A stretch of DNA of 64,000 nt from JADCRZ01 sp037718865 (GTDB lineage Bacteria > Bacteroidota > Bacteroidia > Chitinophagales > Chitinophagaceae), in assembly GCA_037718865.1 (NCBI GenBank), contig JBBJMP010000028.1:1-64000 (forward strand). The letters are read 5' to 3'. The stretch's first letter is position 1; each line of letters opens with the position of its first letter. Both the position numbers and the translations under genes were made by a program. The notes beneath the pieces were generated by a model. It was not told the DNA's origin and did no database searches. It saw only the letters and a list, made by a program, of their open reading frames with translations. Below, piece after piece: positions 55,766 through 64,000 of this stretch.

Positions 55766-56445
55766 ATGATTAACTGGTGGATTGGATGCTCCGGCTTTCA
55801 TTACAAGCACTGGAAGGAAATTTTTTACCCGAAGGGCCTGGCGCAGCGTAAATGGTTTGATTTTTATTGCCCGCAGTTCAATACCATCGAGTTGAACGTT
55901 ACGTTTTACCGTTTTCCCAACTTTCTTTTTTAGAAACCTGGCAAAAAAATAGTCCTGATCACTTTCGCTTTTCTGTAAAAGCGCCAAGATTGATCACACA
56001 TCACAAAAAATTCTAGGAAACTGAAAAATTGATCTCGGATTTTTATAATACTAGTCGGGAAGGGTTAAAAGAGAAGCTGGCTGTGTACTGTTTCAATTAC
56101 CTCCCCGGCTATCGTATACAGAAGAAAGGTTTGAAAAATTATCAATAGCCTGGATAACTCTTTCTTAAACGCAGTAGAGTTCCGGCACTCCAGCTAGTGG
56201 AGTGCCGGAACTCTACAAAAAACTTGCAAAACATAAGATCAGTTTTGTGGCATGAGCCATCTCGAATTACCGGATGAATTTTATTCAAAACGCAAAAACG
56301 GTATATTATCGATTTCATGGCATACCGGAATTGTATAAGTCCAGATACGCCCTTGCTGACTCTGCAAAGTTTCATCTATCAGGTCGAGAACAGCGGTAAA
56401 ACCCGGGAATCGTTTGTCTACTTCAATAATGCAAGCTCTAATTAA
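55766..56445 (+). pseudogene. Degraded DUF72 gene
   Basis: The start (NWWIGCSGFHYKHWKEIFYP) is strongly similar to the intact DUF72 gene at 42392-43132. Several stops and frameshifts follow, but later pieces still match in order: FSVKAPRLITHHKKF, VEFRH, LYKKLAKHK, YYRFHGIPELYKS and VYFNNA. It is a dead paralogue. The segment equivalent to the EFRHxSWW region contains a perfect 19-bp palindrome (56174-56216). Confidence 0.88.
56174..56216. repeat. Perfect 19-bp inverted repeat inside the DUF72 pseudogene
   Basis: Left arm 56174-56192 and right arm 56198-56216 are exact reverse complements around GCTAG. The left arm encodes VEFRHS of DUF72; the right arm replaces the expected coding sequence just upstream of LYKKLAKH. 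It is likely a template-switch product rather than a functional terminator. Confidence 0.85.
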
Positions 56446-56462
56446 CCGACCCAAATAGGTGA

Positions 56463-57758
56463 TTATCTCCTGTTCTTCAACGCAAATTTAAGATGCTCGA
56501 ATTTTCTGACTTTATCTTTAAGCGGTTCTTTCAAATCCTTCAACTTTGCTTTAACCGGCTCTTTCAATTCTATGTATTTTTCTTTAACCGGTTCTTTGAG
56601 CTTATTAATTCTAGCTTTAGCCTGATCCGTTGTTTCTTTAGCTTCCCTCCATGTGTCTTTTGCCTTTTCTTTATACTGCTCTAACTTTTGCGGTTTTACC
56701 TCTAGTGTCTTTTTATATTTATCCTCAAACTTGTCGCGCTTGTCACGGGCATTGTCCTTACCCTCTTTGCGTACCTTGCGCATATCATTCTTCAATTCCT
56801 TACGCTTTTGTTTTTTCTTCTTGTTAAATAGAAGCACCGTTAGTAACAACGCTGCCGAAACCCCCAGGATTTTCAGAATGGGAAATGTAGTTACATTGAT
56901 ATTTTTTGGAGGAACATACAAAACGCCTGTATCATCCGTAAGGGCGGGCGAGTGAAGGTAACGGCCCTGGCGTGGTTCAGCCAGCTTTTCAAAATTCTGG
57001 GCCAGGTTGTGGAGTGATTTCCGCATAGTTTCGCCCCGCATAGGCCTGCCATGGCCTGTAGCAACTACTTCAGGTTCAAGGGCGGCAAGCTTATCTACTG
57101 ACCTGGCGGCAGATAACCAATCACAGGTAAAATATTTTGGAGGACCAGAAAGCTTTTTGGTCTGAAGCATGACATGAAAAGCGGATTCCTGCACGGTAGT
57201 TACAAAAGCGTCACCGGAGATCAATACTTTATCGCTCTCCCGGAATAAGCTGATGTGGCCCGGTGCATGACCTGGTGTATGAATGAATTTCCATTCAGGC
57301 AATCCCGGAATACTTCCGTCATTGGGAAGGGTAATAATCCGGTCCTCAATATTTATAGGCCCCCTGGGATATAAAAAGGCCATCTCTGCCATCAATCCTC
57401 CGCCTACTGTCGGATCGGGAGCTGGATATGATGAGATACCAGTAAGGTAAGGCATCTCCAGATGGTGCGCATAAACCTGTACATCCCATTCTTCGGAAAG
57501 TTTGGCAAGTGAACCCACATGATCGAAGTGGCCATGAGTAAGTATGATAGCCGAAGGACGGCTATTTGCTCCGAAAAGCGTTTCCGCCATTCTTCTGATC
57601 TTTGGAGCTGACCATTTCAGTCCGGCATCTACCAGGACCCAACTGTTGTCTGTTGAATTTTGTATTGCGTATATGTTGACAAAAACATCCTTCAATCCCC
57701 AAACCCCGGGAGCAACAGCAAACAAATTAATGTCACCTTCTTTAATTTTTGCTTTCAT
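56463..57758 (-). CDS. MBL-fold metallo-hydrolase with membrane helix and repetitive charged tail
   Basis: Residues 1-270 are an MBL hydrolase: LTHGHFDHVGSL, HTPGHAPGHISL, SGDAF and VATGHGRPM. Near 300 is a single membrane helix (PILKILGVSAALLLTVLLF). A Lys/Glu-rich tail of about 110 residues follows, ending with three 11-residue repeats of LKEPVKxKxxx. ATG 57758 is the best start; the longer frame to 57800 adds non-conserved residues. The enzyme side probably faces the cytoplasm, but topology is unsure. Substrate is unknown. Confidence 0.85.
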   Translation of the reverse strand: MKAKIKEGDINLFAVAPGVWGLKDVFVNIYAIQNSTDNSWVLVDAGLKWSAPKIRRMAETLFGANSRPSAIILTHGHFDHVGSLAKLSEEWDVQVYAHHLEMPYLTGISSYPAPDPTVGGGLMAEMAFLYPRGPINIEDRIITLPNDGSIPGLPEWKFIHTPGHAPGHISLFRESDKVLISGDAFVTTVQESAFHVMLQTKKLSGPPKYFTCDWLSAARSVDKLAALEPEVVATGHGRPMRGETMRKSLHNLAQNFEKLAEPRQGRYLHSPALTDDTGVLYVPPKNINVTTFPILKILGVSAALLLTVLLFNKKKKQKRKELKNDMRKVRKEGKDNARDKRDKFEDKYKKTLEVKPQKLEQYKEKAKDTWREAKETTDQAKARINKLKEPVKEKYIELKEPVKAKLKDLKEPLKDKVRKFEHLKFALKNRR

Positions 57759-57922
57759 GATTGTATTTGTTTTATTTGGATAATACCTACGGCAAACCAT
57801 GCAATGGATTTACCTTGGTGATAAATTTATTGATAAAAGTGTGCCAAAGGAGATAAAATCAAATCTAATTCGAAATCGTTCGCCGGCAAAACCCCGGGCC
57901 GGTGTTTGTTGCTTAGGGTTGC

Positions 57923-59899
57923 CTACTTCCGCGATTCTAGCCTTCGTAATTTTATATTGGTAACAGGGGCTACGATGAGGGGGAATTTTTCAACAGTGAC
58001 ATTGCTTGTATCAAGGCCGAAACCGCGTTCCTCTGATAAGCTTGCTTCCTTTAACCAAAAATGAAATTTCATCACTAACCGCTCCAGAATTGGCAGCTCA
58101 TTATCCTCGCTCAGGTATTTTTCCATGACGATGAACTGGAAATCGCCCACCACATTATTTCTTTCCAGGCTCTCGTACCGGCTGTTGATGTTTACTTCAT
58201 TGTTTGCTACCAGGTCCTCAACCACTTTGCGGAAGAGCAGATTGATTCTTGGCTGAACCCTGAACCCTAACCGGAATTCAACCCTGATGATATCGTTCGG
58301 AATAATATGATCGACCAGGTATTCAGTTGTATATGGATCATCCAGCGTGTCTACATGAATGAACCAGTATATGTCAGCTCTTTTTGGTTTCCGGTTTAAC
58401 ACAGAATAAATGATCTTATGTTCTATTTCCTTTGGATTATCGGCACTGGTTAAATAAACGAGGTGTGTGGCGAATTTTGGGATCGACCGATCATTGCTTA
58501 ATTCACCCAGATTGGGAATATAGTTTTCTAATCTTACGAATTCGATATACCTGTTTTTGATCTTTCTGGCCCTGTACCAGACATACATAATTACAAACAG
58601 AGCCCCTCCTACTACGAGCGTCACATAACCCCCATGCGGAAATTTATCCAGGTTGGCAGCTAAAAATGAAAGTTCGATGGTGAGGTAAACGGACAGGAAG
58701 AGGTACACATAAAAAGGCGCTGTCCTATGCAGTACGAGGAAATTGGCAAAAAGAATGGTTGTCGCTATCATGCACATAGTAATAGCCAGACCATAGGCCG
58801 CCTCCATGTTGGTTGCCTTTTGAAAGTATAAAACAATACCGCAACAGCCGATAAAAAGCATGGTGTTTATACCCGGCACATATAGCTGACCTCTTGCTTC
58901 CGAAGGATATTTGATTTTCATTTTTGGCCAGAGATTCAGCCGTATAGCTTCACTGATCAGCGTAAACGATCCGCTGATCAAGGCCTGGCTGGCAATAATT
59001 GCGGCGCTGGTGGCGATGATGATGCCAGCCATGATAAACCATGAGGGCATAATACCATAAAAAGGGTTGAAGCCCTCTGTAATCATTGCTTCTGAAATAA
59101 CCTGGCCTTTATAATGGCTCAGCAACCAGGCTCCCTGTCCTAAATAATTCAGAAATAAGCACGACTTCACAAACACCCAGGAAACCCGGATGTTTGTTCT
59201 TCCGCAATGGCCCAGATCGGAATACAATGCTTCCGCACCCGTAGTACAAAGAAATACGGACCCCAGTATCCAGAATCCCTTGGGATAAGTGGAAAGAAGG
59301 TTTATGCCGTAATAAGGATTAAACGCTTTAAATATAGGAATGTAGTCTGCGATATGAGAAGCACCCAAAACGGCCAGCATGACAAACCAGACAGACATAA
59401 CGGGACCGAATAATTTCCCTATAGAAGCTGTTCCAAACTGCTGCACGAAAAATAACAGGGCAATAATGGCTAAAACAATAGCCATGATAGTTTTATCGGC
59501 TATAAATCCCAGTGTTTCGATGTTTCTCAAGCCTTCAATGGCTGAGGTAACTGAGATAGGTGGCGTGATCATACCATCGGCCAATAACGCAGCTCCTCCG
59601 ATCATAGCCGGGTAAACCAACCACTTACGCCTGCGCCTTACTAAAGCAAAAAGGGAGAAAATTCCACCTTCACCCCTGTTATCGGCCCTTAATGTTAGAA
59701 TAACGTATTTAACGGTCGTTTGTAAGGTCAGGGTCCACAGTACACAAGACAGTGAACCGATAATCAATTGTTCAGTTACTTCCTTATTTTTTAAGATGGC
59801 GTTAAACACATATAGCGGTGAAGTGCCTATGTCGCCATATATGATACCAAGTGCCACCAGCAAGCCGCCAGTAGTTGCCTTGTTTAAATTTGGATTCAC
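57923..59899 (-). CDS. kup: KUP-family potassium uptake protein
   Basis: The 658-residue protein has 12 predicted membrane segments and the family signatures LGIIYGDIGTSPLYVF, DNRGEGGIFSLFAL and STGAEALYSDLGHCG-like text (FLCTTGAEALYSDLGHCG). A C-terminal soluble domain of about 200 residues follows. It is a proton-coupled potassium importer in the inner membrane. Length matches bacterial Kup. The 162-base upstream gap shows no clear riboswitch. Confidence 0.97.
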   Translation of the reverse strand: MNPNLNKATTGGLLVALGIIYGDIGTSPLYVFNAILKNKEVTEQLIIGSLSCVLWTLTLQTTVKYVILTLRADNRGEGGIFSLFALVRRRRKWLVYPAMIGGAALLADGMITPPISVTSAIEGLRNIETLGFIADKTIMAIVLAIIALLFFVQQFGTASIGKLFGPVMSVWFVMLAVLGASHIADYIPIFKAFNPYYGINLLSTYPKGFWILGSVFLCTTGAEALYSDLGHCGRTNIRVSWVFVKSCLFLNYLGQGAWLLSHYKGQVISEAMITEGFNPFYGIMPSWFIMAGIIIATSAAIIASQALISGSFTLISEAIRLNLWPKMKIKYPSEARGQLYVPGINTMLFIGCCGIVLYFQKATNMEAAYGLAITMCMIATTILFANFLVLHRTAPFYVYLFLSVYLTIELSFLAANLDKFPHGGYVTLVVGGALFVIMYVWYRARKIKNRYIEFVRLENYIPNLGELSNDRSIPKFATHLVYLTSADNPKEIEHKIIYSVLNRKPKRADIYWFIHVDTLDDPYTTEYLVDHIIPNDIIRVEFRLGFRVQPRINLLFRKVVEDLVANNEVNINSRYESLERNNVVGDFQFIVMEKYLSEDNELPILERLVMKFHFWLKEASLSEERGFGLDTSNVTVEKFPLIVAPVTNIKLRRLESRK

Positions 59900-60061
59900 T
59901 ATAACCTATTTATTTTATTTCCTATCTGGTTAATTCACATGGCCACAAATTAACCTGGAGTGGCTTTAGCGGAATATGAAGTTCCGTTGTTTTGTAATAC
60001 TAATGCATCTCAGGATACTATTCTTACAAACGCAATTTTTGATCCTGTAATAATCTGATGT

Positions 60062-60925
60062 CTATTTCAGTTTTTTAGCGACTTCCCGGAAATACTTTGC
60101 GCTGGCCGTTACATCTGGCACGTTGTTTTCCCAATTGTATTCGTATTCGGCTGAAAATAATCCCTTAAACTTCTGCCTCCTCAGTTCCTGTAAAACCCCA
60201 TCGACATTGGATACTCCGGTACCCCAATGTACATCATGCGCATTCTTGGCTTTTTTATCAAGGTCTTTTACATGTAACTCAAAAATATGGCCTTGCAGTT
60301 TTTTAAGAGATTCTACAGGGTCGAGACCTGACCGTACCCAATGGCCGATGTCGGCACAAGCTCCTATTCGCTTACTTTGTCCTTTCATTACGTTTAAAAT
60401 GACGTTAGGATTCCAGTAATGTGAAGGATCGGGATGGTTGTGAATGGCCAGGTTGATTTTAAATTCGTCGCAGAGTTTTGACAATAAGGGAATAAATTTT
60501 TCATTAGGCTCAGAGACGATGTTTTCCAGCTTCATGGCCTTTGCGAATTCAAACAGCTTACGCCAGTCCTCCTCGGTATTGGCTCCAACGACACCATAGG
60601 AGACCATGGTAACTCCCTTCTGCTTCAGCATTTTTATCACTTGATCCCTTTTTTCCGCAGGCATCTTGTAATCCATCTTCCCTTCCAGGCCGCCTCCAAT
60701 TTCCTGCCCCGGATATGCTTCAACATATTGAAGTCCACATAACTTTATTTTATCAATAGCCTCAAAGAAGTTAAAGCGATTAAAAGTGTAAGCCTGGGCA
60801 CCTAATTTCCAACCAAATCGGGTCTCCGGGTTCTTTTGCGCAAGGCAGATATTAGCCGTTCCACCAACAACGCAGAAACCAAGGGCGATAAGAGCAGCAA
60901 TAGCAATTTTTTTCATGGCTAGCAT
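60062..60925 (-). CDS. Exported sugar phosphate isomerase/epimerase family protein
   Basis: A signal peptide (ALIALGFCVVGGTANICLAQ) precedes an AP-endonuclease-2-type TIM barrel with YVEAYPGQEIGG, LAIHNHPDP, GACADIGHWVRSG and GLFSAEYEYNWEN. Export is unusual for this fold, but occurs in Bacteroidota next to sugar-oxidation genes. It may be a lyase or epimerase on keto-sugars in the periplasm, as suggested by the DUF1080/Gfo genes of this window. It differs from the cytosolic epimerase at 38621. Start ATG 60925 or 60916. Confidence 0.88.
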   Translation of the reverse strand: MLAMKKIAIAALIALGFCVVGGTANICLAQKNPETRFGWKLGAQAYTFNRFNFFEAIDKIKLCGLQYVEAYPGQEIGGGLEGKMDYKMPAEKRDQVIKMLKQKGVTMVSYGVVGANTEEDWRKLFEFAKAMKLENIVSEPNEKFIPLLSKLCDEFKINLAIHNHPDPSHYWNPNVILNVMKGQSKRIGACADIGHWVRSGLDPVESLKKLQGHIFELHVKDLDKKAKNAHDVHWGTGVSNVDGVLQELRRQKFKGLFSAEYEYNWENNVPDVTASAKYFREVAKKLK

Positions 60926-61067
60926 TTAAATTTTACGGTTAAAAGTTAATCATCCGGGTTAATCACGAATTTAACACTTCTCAACTACTTTGGTGGACAA
61001 ACACTGGCATCGAAAATATGCATTTGCTGGTTAGCTGCATCCGCAAGCCACAATTCTTTTTCAATAA

Positions 61068-61751
61068 TTACCTGTCAATAACCCTTCCTGCCCCAATATA
61101 TTTCCTCTTGTAATATTCTTCATTGAGGTCGTTGATCGTGACACCGTTAGTAGTGGATGCGTGCACAAATTTACTATTGATCAAATACACGCCAACATGG
61201 GATATGCCACCGGAAGTATTAAAAAAGACCAGGTCGCCTTCCTGCAGGTCGCTTTTGTTGTTGATGCGCCGGCTGTCCTGATACTGTTCCTTTACGGTGC
61301 GTGGGATGGTAATTCCAAAAACACTGATGAGCAATCCACTGGAAAACGCCGAACAATCTATTCCGTCCCTGCCTGAACCGCCATAGCGGTAGGGCACACC
61401 ATACCAATTATCCATGTATTGCAAAAAAGGCAGGTTTGTAAGTGCTTCGACCGGAACATCTACCGGAATTGCATATTTGAATTGCAACCGATGGCTGTTT
61501 TCAGTGTCGCCGGTGTAAGTCAGGTTTGGATGACGGATTTCCATAATCCCCGCTGTTTCCGGCGATCGTTGACCATCTTTATAGATCCGTTTAGAGCCCT
61601 GCTGTGAGGGCTTGGCAATTGTATTGTTGGTAGACCGGTTATCTTTTTTCTTTAAAGGAGCTGGATCTGCTGCGTTAAAAAGCGGTTTGATGGAGCGGCA
61701 GGAAGTTGCAGTTACCAGGATCGCTAATAAATAAAAAAATCTTGTTTTCAA
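61068..61751 (-). CDS. NlpC/P60 (C40) family peptidase lipoprotein
   Basis: The 227-residue lipoprotein (LVTATSCRS) has an NlpC/P60 domain in its C-terminal half: YRYGGSGRDGIDCSAFSSGLL with the catalytic Cys, GISHVGVYL with the catalytic His, and FVHASTTNGV. It should cleave peptidoglycan stem peptides in the envelope. The N-terminal 100 residues are a variable linker. It is convergent to nothing; 309 bases separate its start from dnaE. Confidence 0.93.
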   Translation of the reverse strand: MKTRFFYLLAILVTATSCRSIKPLFNAADPAPLKKKDNRSTNNTIAKPSQQGSKRIYKDGQRSPETAGIMEIRHPNLTYTGDTENSHRLQFKYAIPVDVPVEALTNLPFLQYMDNWYGVPYRYGGSGRDGIDCSAFSSGLLISVFGITIPRTVKEQYQDSRRINNKSDLQEGDLVFFNTSGGISHVGVYLINSKFVHASTTNGVTINDLNEEYYKRKYIGAGRVIDR

Positions 61752-61836
61752 ACCAATTGGTTAAATGAATGAGATAGTGTAAAATACAAACCTCCGGGTT
61801 ACAAACCGGCAATTAGCTGATAAAACATCTTTCCTT

Positions 61837-61925
61837 TTGTGCATCCTTTGTCGTCATCCATTGTGTGCTTTGTGGTTATTGAACCACAAAGAACCACAAA
61901 GGGCACACGAAGAAATCACAAAGGA
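61837..61925. repeat. CACAAAG-type intergenic hairpin repeat, copy 2
   Basis: CTTTGTGGTT (61868-61877) can pair with either of two tandem AACCACAAAG copies (61882-61891 and 61892-61901). Pairing with the second extends the stem through GTGTGC. The same family lies at 25871-25945. It sits in the 309-base gap before dnaE; 61926-62060 shows no clear promoter. Confidence 0.75.
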
Positions 61926-62060
61926 TTTACAAATTACCCGCAAATGTGGAAATATTGTGCCAAGTATGATCTTATGGATCGAAAGTTTGTTAATTATATT
62001 GCGGGTCGTTTATTGTTCACAAACCGGGGTGGTCTTAACAAACGTCGAACTATTGAAATT

Positions 62061-64000
62061 ATGAAATTTTCTCACCTTCATGTACATACTCAATTTTCAT
62101 TACTCGACGGCGCCGCGCCCATACAGTCATTATACAAAAAGGCGATTGATAATCATATGCCTGCCCTTGCCATTACCGATCACGGCAATATGTTTGGTGT
62201 TTTTGAATTTGTAAAACAGGCCTATACGCACAAGAATGAGGATGGTACGCTTAAGGTAAAACCGGTTGTCGGTTGTGAATTTTATATCACTGAAAACCGG
62301 CACCGGAAACAATTCGCCAAGGAAGACAGAGACCCGCGCCATCACCAGATCCTGATCGCCAAAAATGACATCGGGTACCGCAACCTGATAAAATTGACCT
62401 CGCTGGGTTATATCGAAGGGATGTATTCGAAATATCCCCGGATCGATAAAGAACTGATCCATTTATACCACGAAGGACTAATAGCGACCACCTGTTGCCT
62501 GGGAGCGCTGGTTCCTCAGACTATACTGAAATCAGGAGAAGAAGATGCAGAAGATGAATTTAAATGGTGGTTAAATATATTTCAGGAAGATTACTACGTG
62601 GAGCTGCAACGGCATGGAATACCCGATCAGGATAAAGTGAATAAGGTGCTGTTACAGTTTGCCCGCAAATTCAACGTAAAGGTGATTGCTTCGAATGATT
62701 CGCATTACGTAGATCAAAGCAACTTCGATGCGCATGATATCCTTCTTTGCATCAATACCGGGGAAAAGTGGAAAACCGAAAAGCTTACCGACTTTTCGGA
62801 TGATGATGTTTCCGCCAAGAACAAACGTTTTGCATTTCCAAACGACCAGTTTTATTTTAAGACCACCGAAGAAATGCAACGCGCCTTCCCTGACCTTCCG
62901 GAAGCCATTGATAACACCAACGAGATTGTCGATAAGGTAGCCTTGCTCGATCTGAAGCGAGACATCCTTCTTCCGCATTTCGTGGTACCCAAACCATTTG
63001 TTTCCCAGGATGACTATCTTGAACATATTACCTGGACGGGCGCCAGGTTACGTTATGCTGAAATGACGCCGGAAATCGAGGAAAGGATCCGGTTTGAATT
63101 ATTTACTATTAAAACCATGGGTTTTGCAGGCTATTTCCTCATAGTAGGTGATTTCATCAAGGCCGGCCGCGACATGGGCGTATTTGTCGGTCCGGGCCGC
63201 GGCTCAGCCGCCGGCAGCGTGGTAGCCTACTGTATCGGCATTACGAATATTGACCCCCTGAAGTATAATTTACTGTTCGAGCGTTTTCTGAACCCCGACC
63301 GTAAAAGCATGCCCGATATCGATACGGATTTCGATGATGAAGGAAGGCAGAAAGTGATCAATTACGTCGTCGAAAAATATGGCAGGAACCAGGTAGCCCA
63401 GATAATCACTTATGGTACCATGGCTTCCAAAAGCAGCATCAAGGATGTTGCCCGGGTGATGGACCTTTCCTTACCCGAAGCGAACGCACTGGCAAAGCTG
63501 GTACCTGAAAGGGTTGGCATAACTTTAAAAAGAGTGTTGCATGCACCGTTGACGGCTAAAGATGGCGAAAAATCCCTGGCAGAAAAGGAAGGCCTGATGC
63601 AGGATGACATGGAAAGTGTAAAGAAGATCCGTGAGATCTATAAAGGCAACGACCTTCAAAGCAAGGTTTTGCATGAAGCGGAAATCCTGGAAGGCTCTGT
63701 CAGGAACACCGGCATACATGCAGCCGGTATCATCATTGCCCCTCGAGACCTCACCGAGTTGATACCCGTTGCTACCTCCAAGGAATCGGACCTCTGGGTA
63801 ACGCAGATCGATGGAAGCATTATCGAGGAAGCAGGGGTTATTAAAATGGACTTCCTGGGACTTAAAACACTTAGCATTCTAAAAACGGCCCTGGAACTGA
63901 TCCGTGAAAATCACGGGGTTTTCATCAGTATTGATGAACTGCCGCTGGATGATTACAAAACCTTTGAACTTTATCACAAGGGCGAAACCAATGGAACATT
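62061..64000 (+). CDS. dnaE: DNA polymerase III subunit alpha (partial, N-terminal)
   Basis: The frame is open from ATG 62061 to the window end (646 codons). It starts with the PHP domain (HLHVHTQFSLLDG, ITDHGNMFG) and continues with the polymerase core: VGPGRGSAAGSVVAYC, the catalytic aspartates in MPDIDTDFDDEGR, TYGTMASKSSIKDVARV, and NTGIHAAGIIIAP. This is the replicative polymerase subunit. The rest (thumb, tau-binding regions) lies outside the window. Confidence 0.97.
   Translation, partial: MKFSHLHVHTQFSLLDGAAPIQSLYKKAIDNHMPALAITDHGNMFGVFEFVKQAYTHKNEDGTLKVKPVVGCEFYITENRHRKQFAKEDRDPRHHQILIAKNDIGYRNLIKLTSLGYIEGMYSKYPRIDKELIHLYHEGLIATTCCLGALVPQTILKSGEEDAEDEFKWWLNIFQEDYYVELQRHGIPDQDKVNKVLLQFARKFNVKVIASNDSHYVDQSNFDAHDILLCINTGEKWKTEKLTDFSDDDVSAKNKRFAFPNDQFYFKTTEEMQRAFPDLPEAIDNTNEIVDKVALLDLKRDILLPHFVVPKPFVSQDDYLEHITWTGARLRYAEMTPEIEERIRFELFTIKTMGFAGYFLIVGDFIKAGRDMGVFVGPGRGSAAGSVVAYCIGITNIDPLKYNLLFERFLNPDRKSMPDIDTDFDDEGRQKVINYVVEKYGRNQVAQIITYGTMASKSSIKDVARVMDLSLPEANALAKLVPERVGITLKRVLHAPLTAKDGEKSLAEKEGLMQDDMESVKKIREIYKGNDLQSKVLHEAEILEGSVRNTGIHAAGIIIAPRDLTELIPVATSKESDLWVTQIDGSIIEEAGVIKMDFLGLKTLSILKTALELIRENHGVFISIDELPLDDYKTFELYHKGETNGT

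Noticed and set aside
56174..56216. Terminator for the DUF72 region
   Set aside because: The stem is very strong, but no T-run follows and the left arm is in-frame DUF72 coding sequence, so a mutational origin fits better.
57880..57910. GC-rich CCGGC hairpin after kup
   Set aside because: Stem has a wobble pair, a long loop and no T-tract on the reverse strand; too weak to call a terminator.
59900..60061. c-di-AMP (ydaO) riboswitch upstream of kup
   Set aside because: The 162-base region lacks the length and conserved pairing expected.

Overview
The window is from the chromosome of a Bacteroidota member, most likely family Chitinophagaceae. The evidence is two SusC/SusD pairs, a type IX secretion sorting domain, an HU-CCDC81-like protein, lipoproteins with Bacteroidota-style signal peptides, ASPIC/FG-GAP and DUF1080/ThuA proteins, A-rich leaders without Shine-Dalgarno sites, and a TATATTTG (TAnnTTTG) promoter box. 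No rRNA, tRNA, CRISPR array or prophage was seen.

Layout. 1-12.6 kb is housekeeping and stress: CutC, a Tat-exported glycosylasparaginase, an NTF2-like protein, a bestrophin channel next to a beta-carbonic anhydrase, a NagB-PIG-L fusion, a YciF ferritin-like protein, serine dehydratase, an FKBP lipoprotein, an HU-CCDC81-type membrane protein and two DUF2382 proteins. 12.6-14.4 kb is a CHASE3/PAS histidine kinase. 14.4-31.6 kb is carbohydrate acquisition: an ASPIC/FG-GAP lipoprotein, two SusC/SusD pairs, a DUF1080 lipoprotein, a Tat-exported Gfo/Idh oxidoreductase and an exported EEP-family phosphodiesterase. 31.9-38.5 kb is a urate/allantoin catabolic cluster: divergent urate oxidase and a compact six-gene operon of allantoinase, allantoate amidohydrolase, ureidoglycine aminohydrolase, OHCU decarboxylase, HIU hydrolase and a DUF6986 CitE/malate-synthase-like enzyme of unproven role. 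38.6-45.0 kb has more sugar-oxidation genes (epimerase, ThuA, Gfo/Idh, DUF72, and a frameshifted PVC-type dehydrogenase-like beta-propeller gene). 45.2-53.1 kb holds secreted proteins and a large RHS gene split by an IS630-type element. 53.6-64.0 kb has an O-antigen ligase, a decayed DUF72 copy, an MBL hydrolase with a repetitive charged tail, Kup, an exported sugar isomerase, an NlpC/P60 lipoprotein and the start of dnaE, which runs off the end.

How genes work together. The purine cluster should take urate through 5-hydroxyisourate, OHCU, allantoin, allantoate and ureidoglycine to ureidoglycolate, releasing ammonia. No ureidoglycolate-processing enzyme is recognisable, and DUF6986 is the unassigned member. 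The DUF1080, Gfo/Idh, ThuA and epimerase genes look like a dispersed periplasmic and cytosolic 3-keto-sugar type pathway fed by the Sus transporters.

The most notable structural observations are the IS630 element in the RHS gene, whose excision at a duplicated TA restores the reading frame exactly; an A8 minus-1 frameshift site in its transposase; two copies of a structured repeat abutting stop codons of unrelated genes; a perfect 19-bp palindrome inside the DUF72 pseudogene; and a 10-bp inverted repeat in the urate-oxidase/allantoinase divergent promoter. All function calls come from reading motifs by eye; no database search was run.
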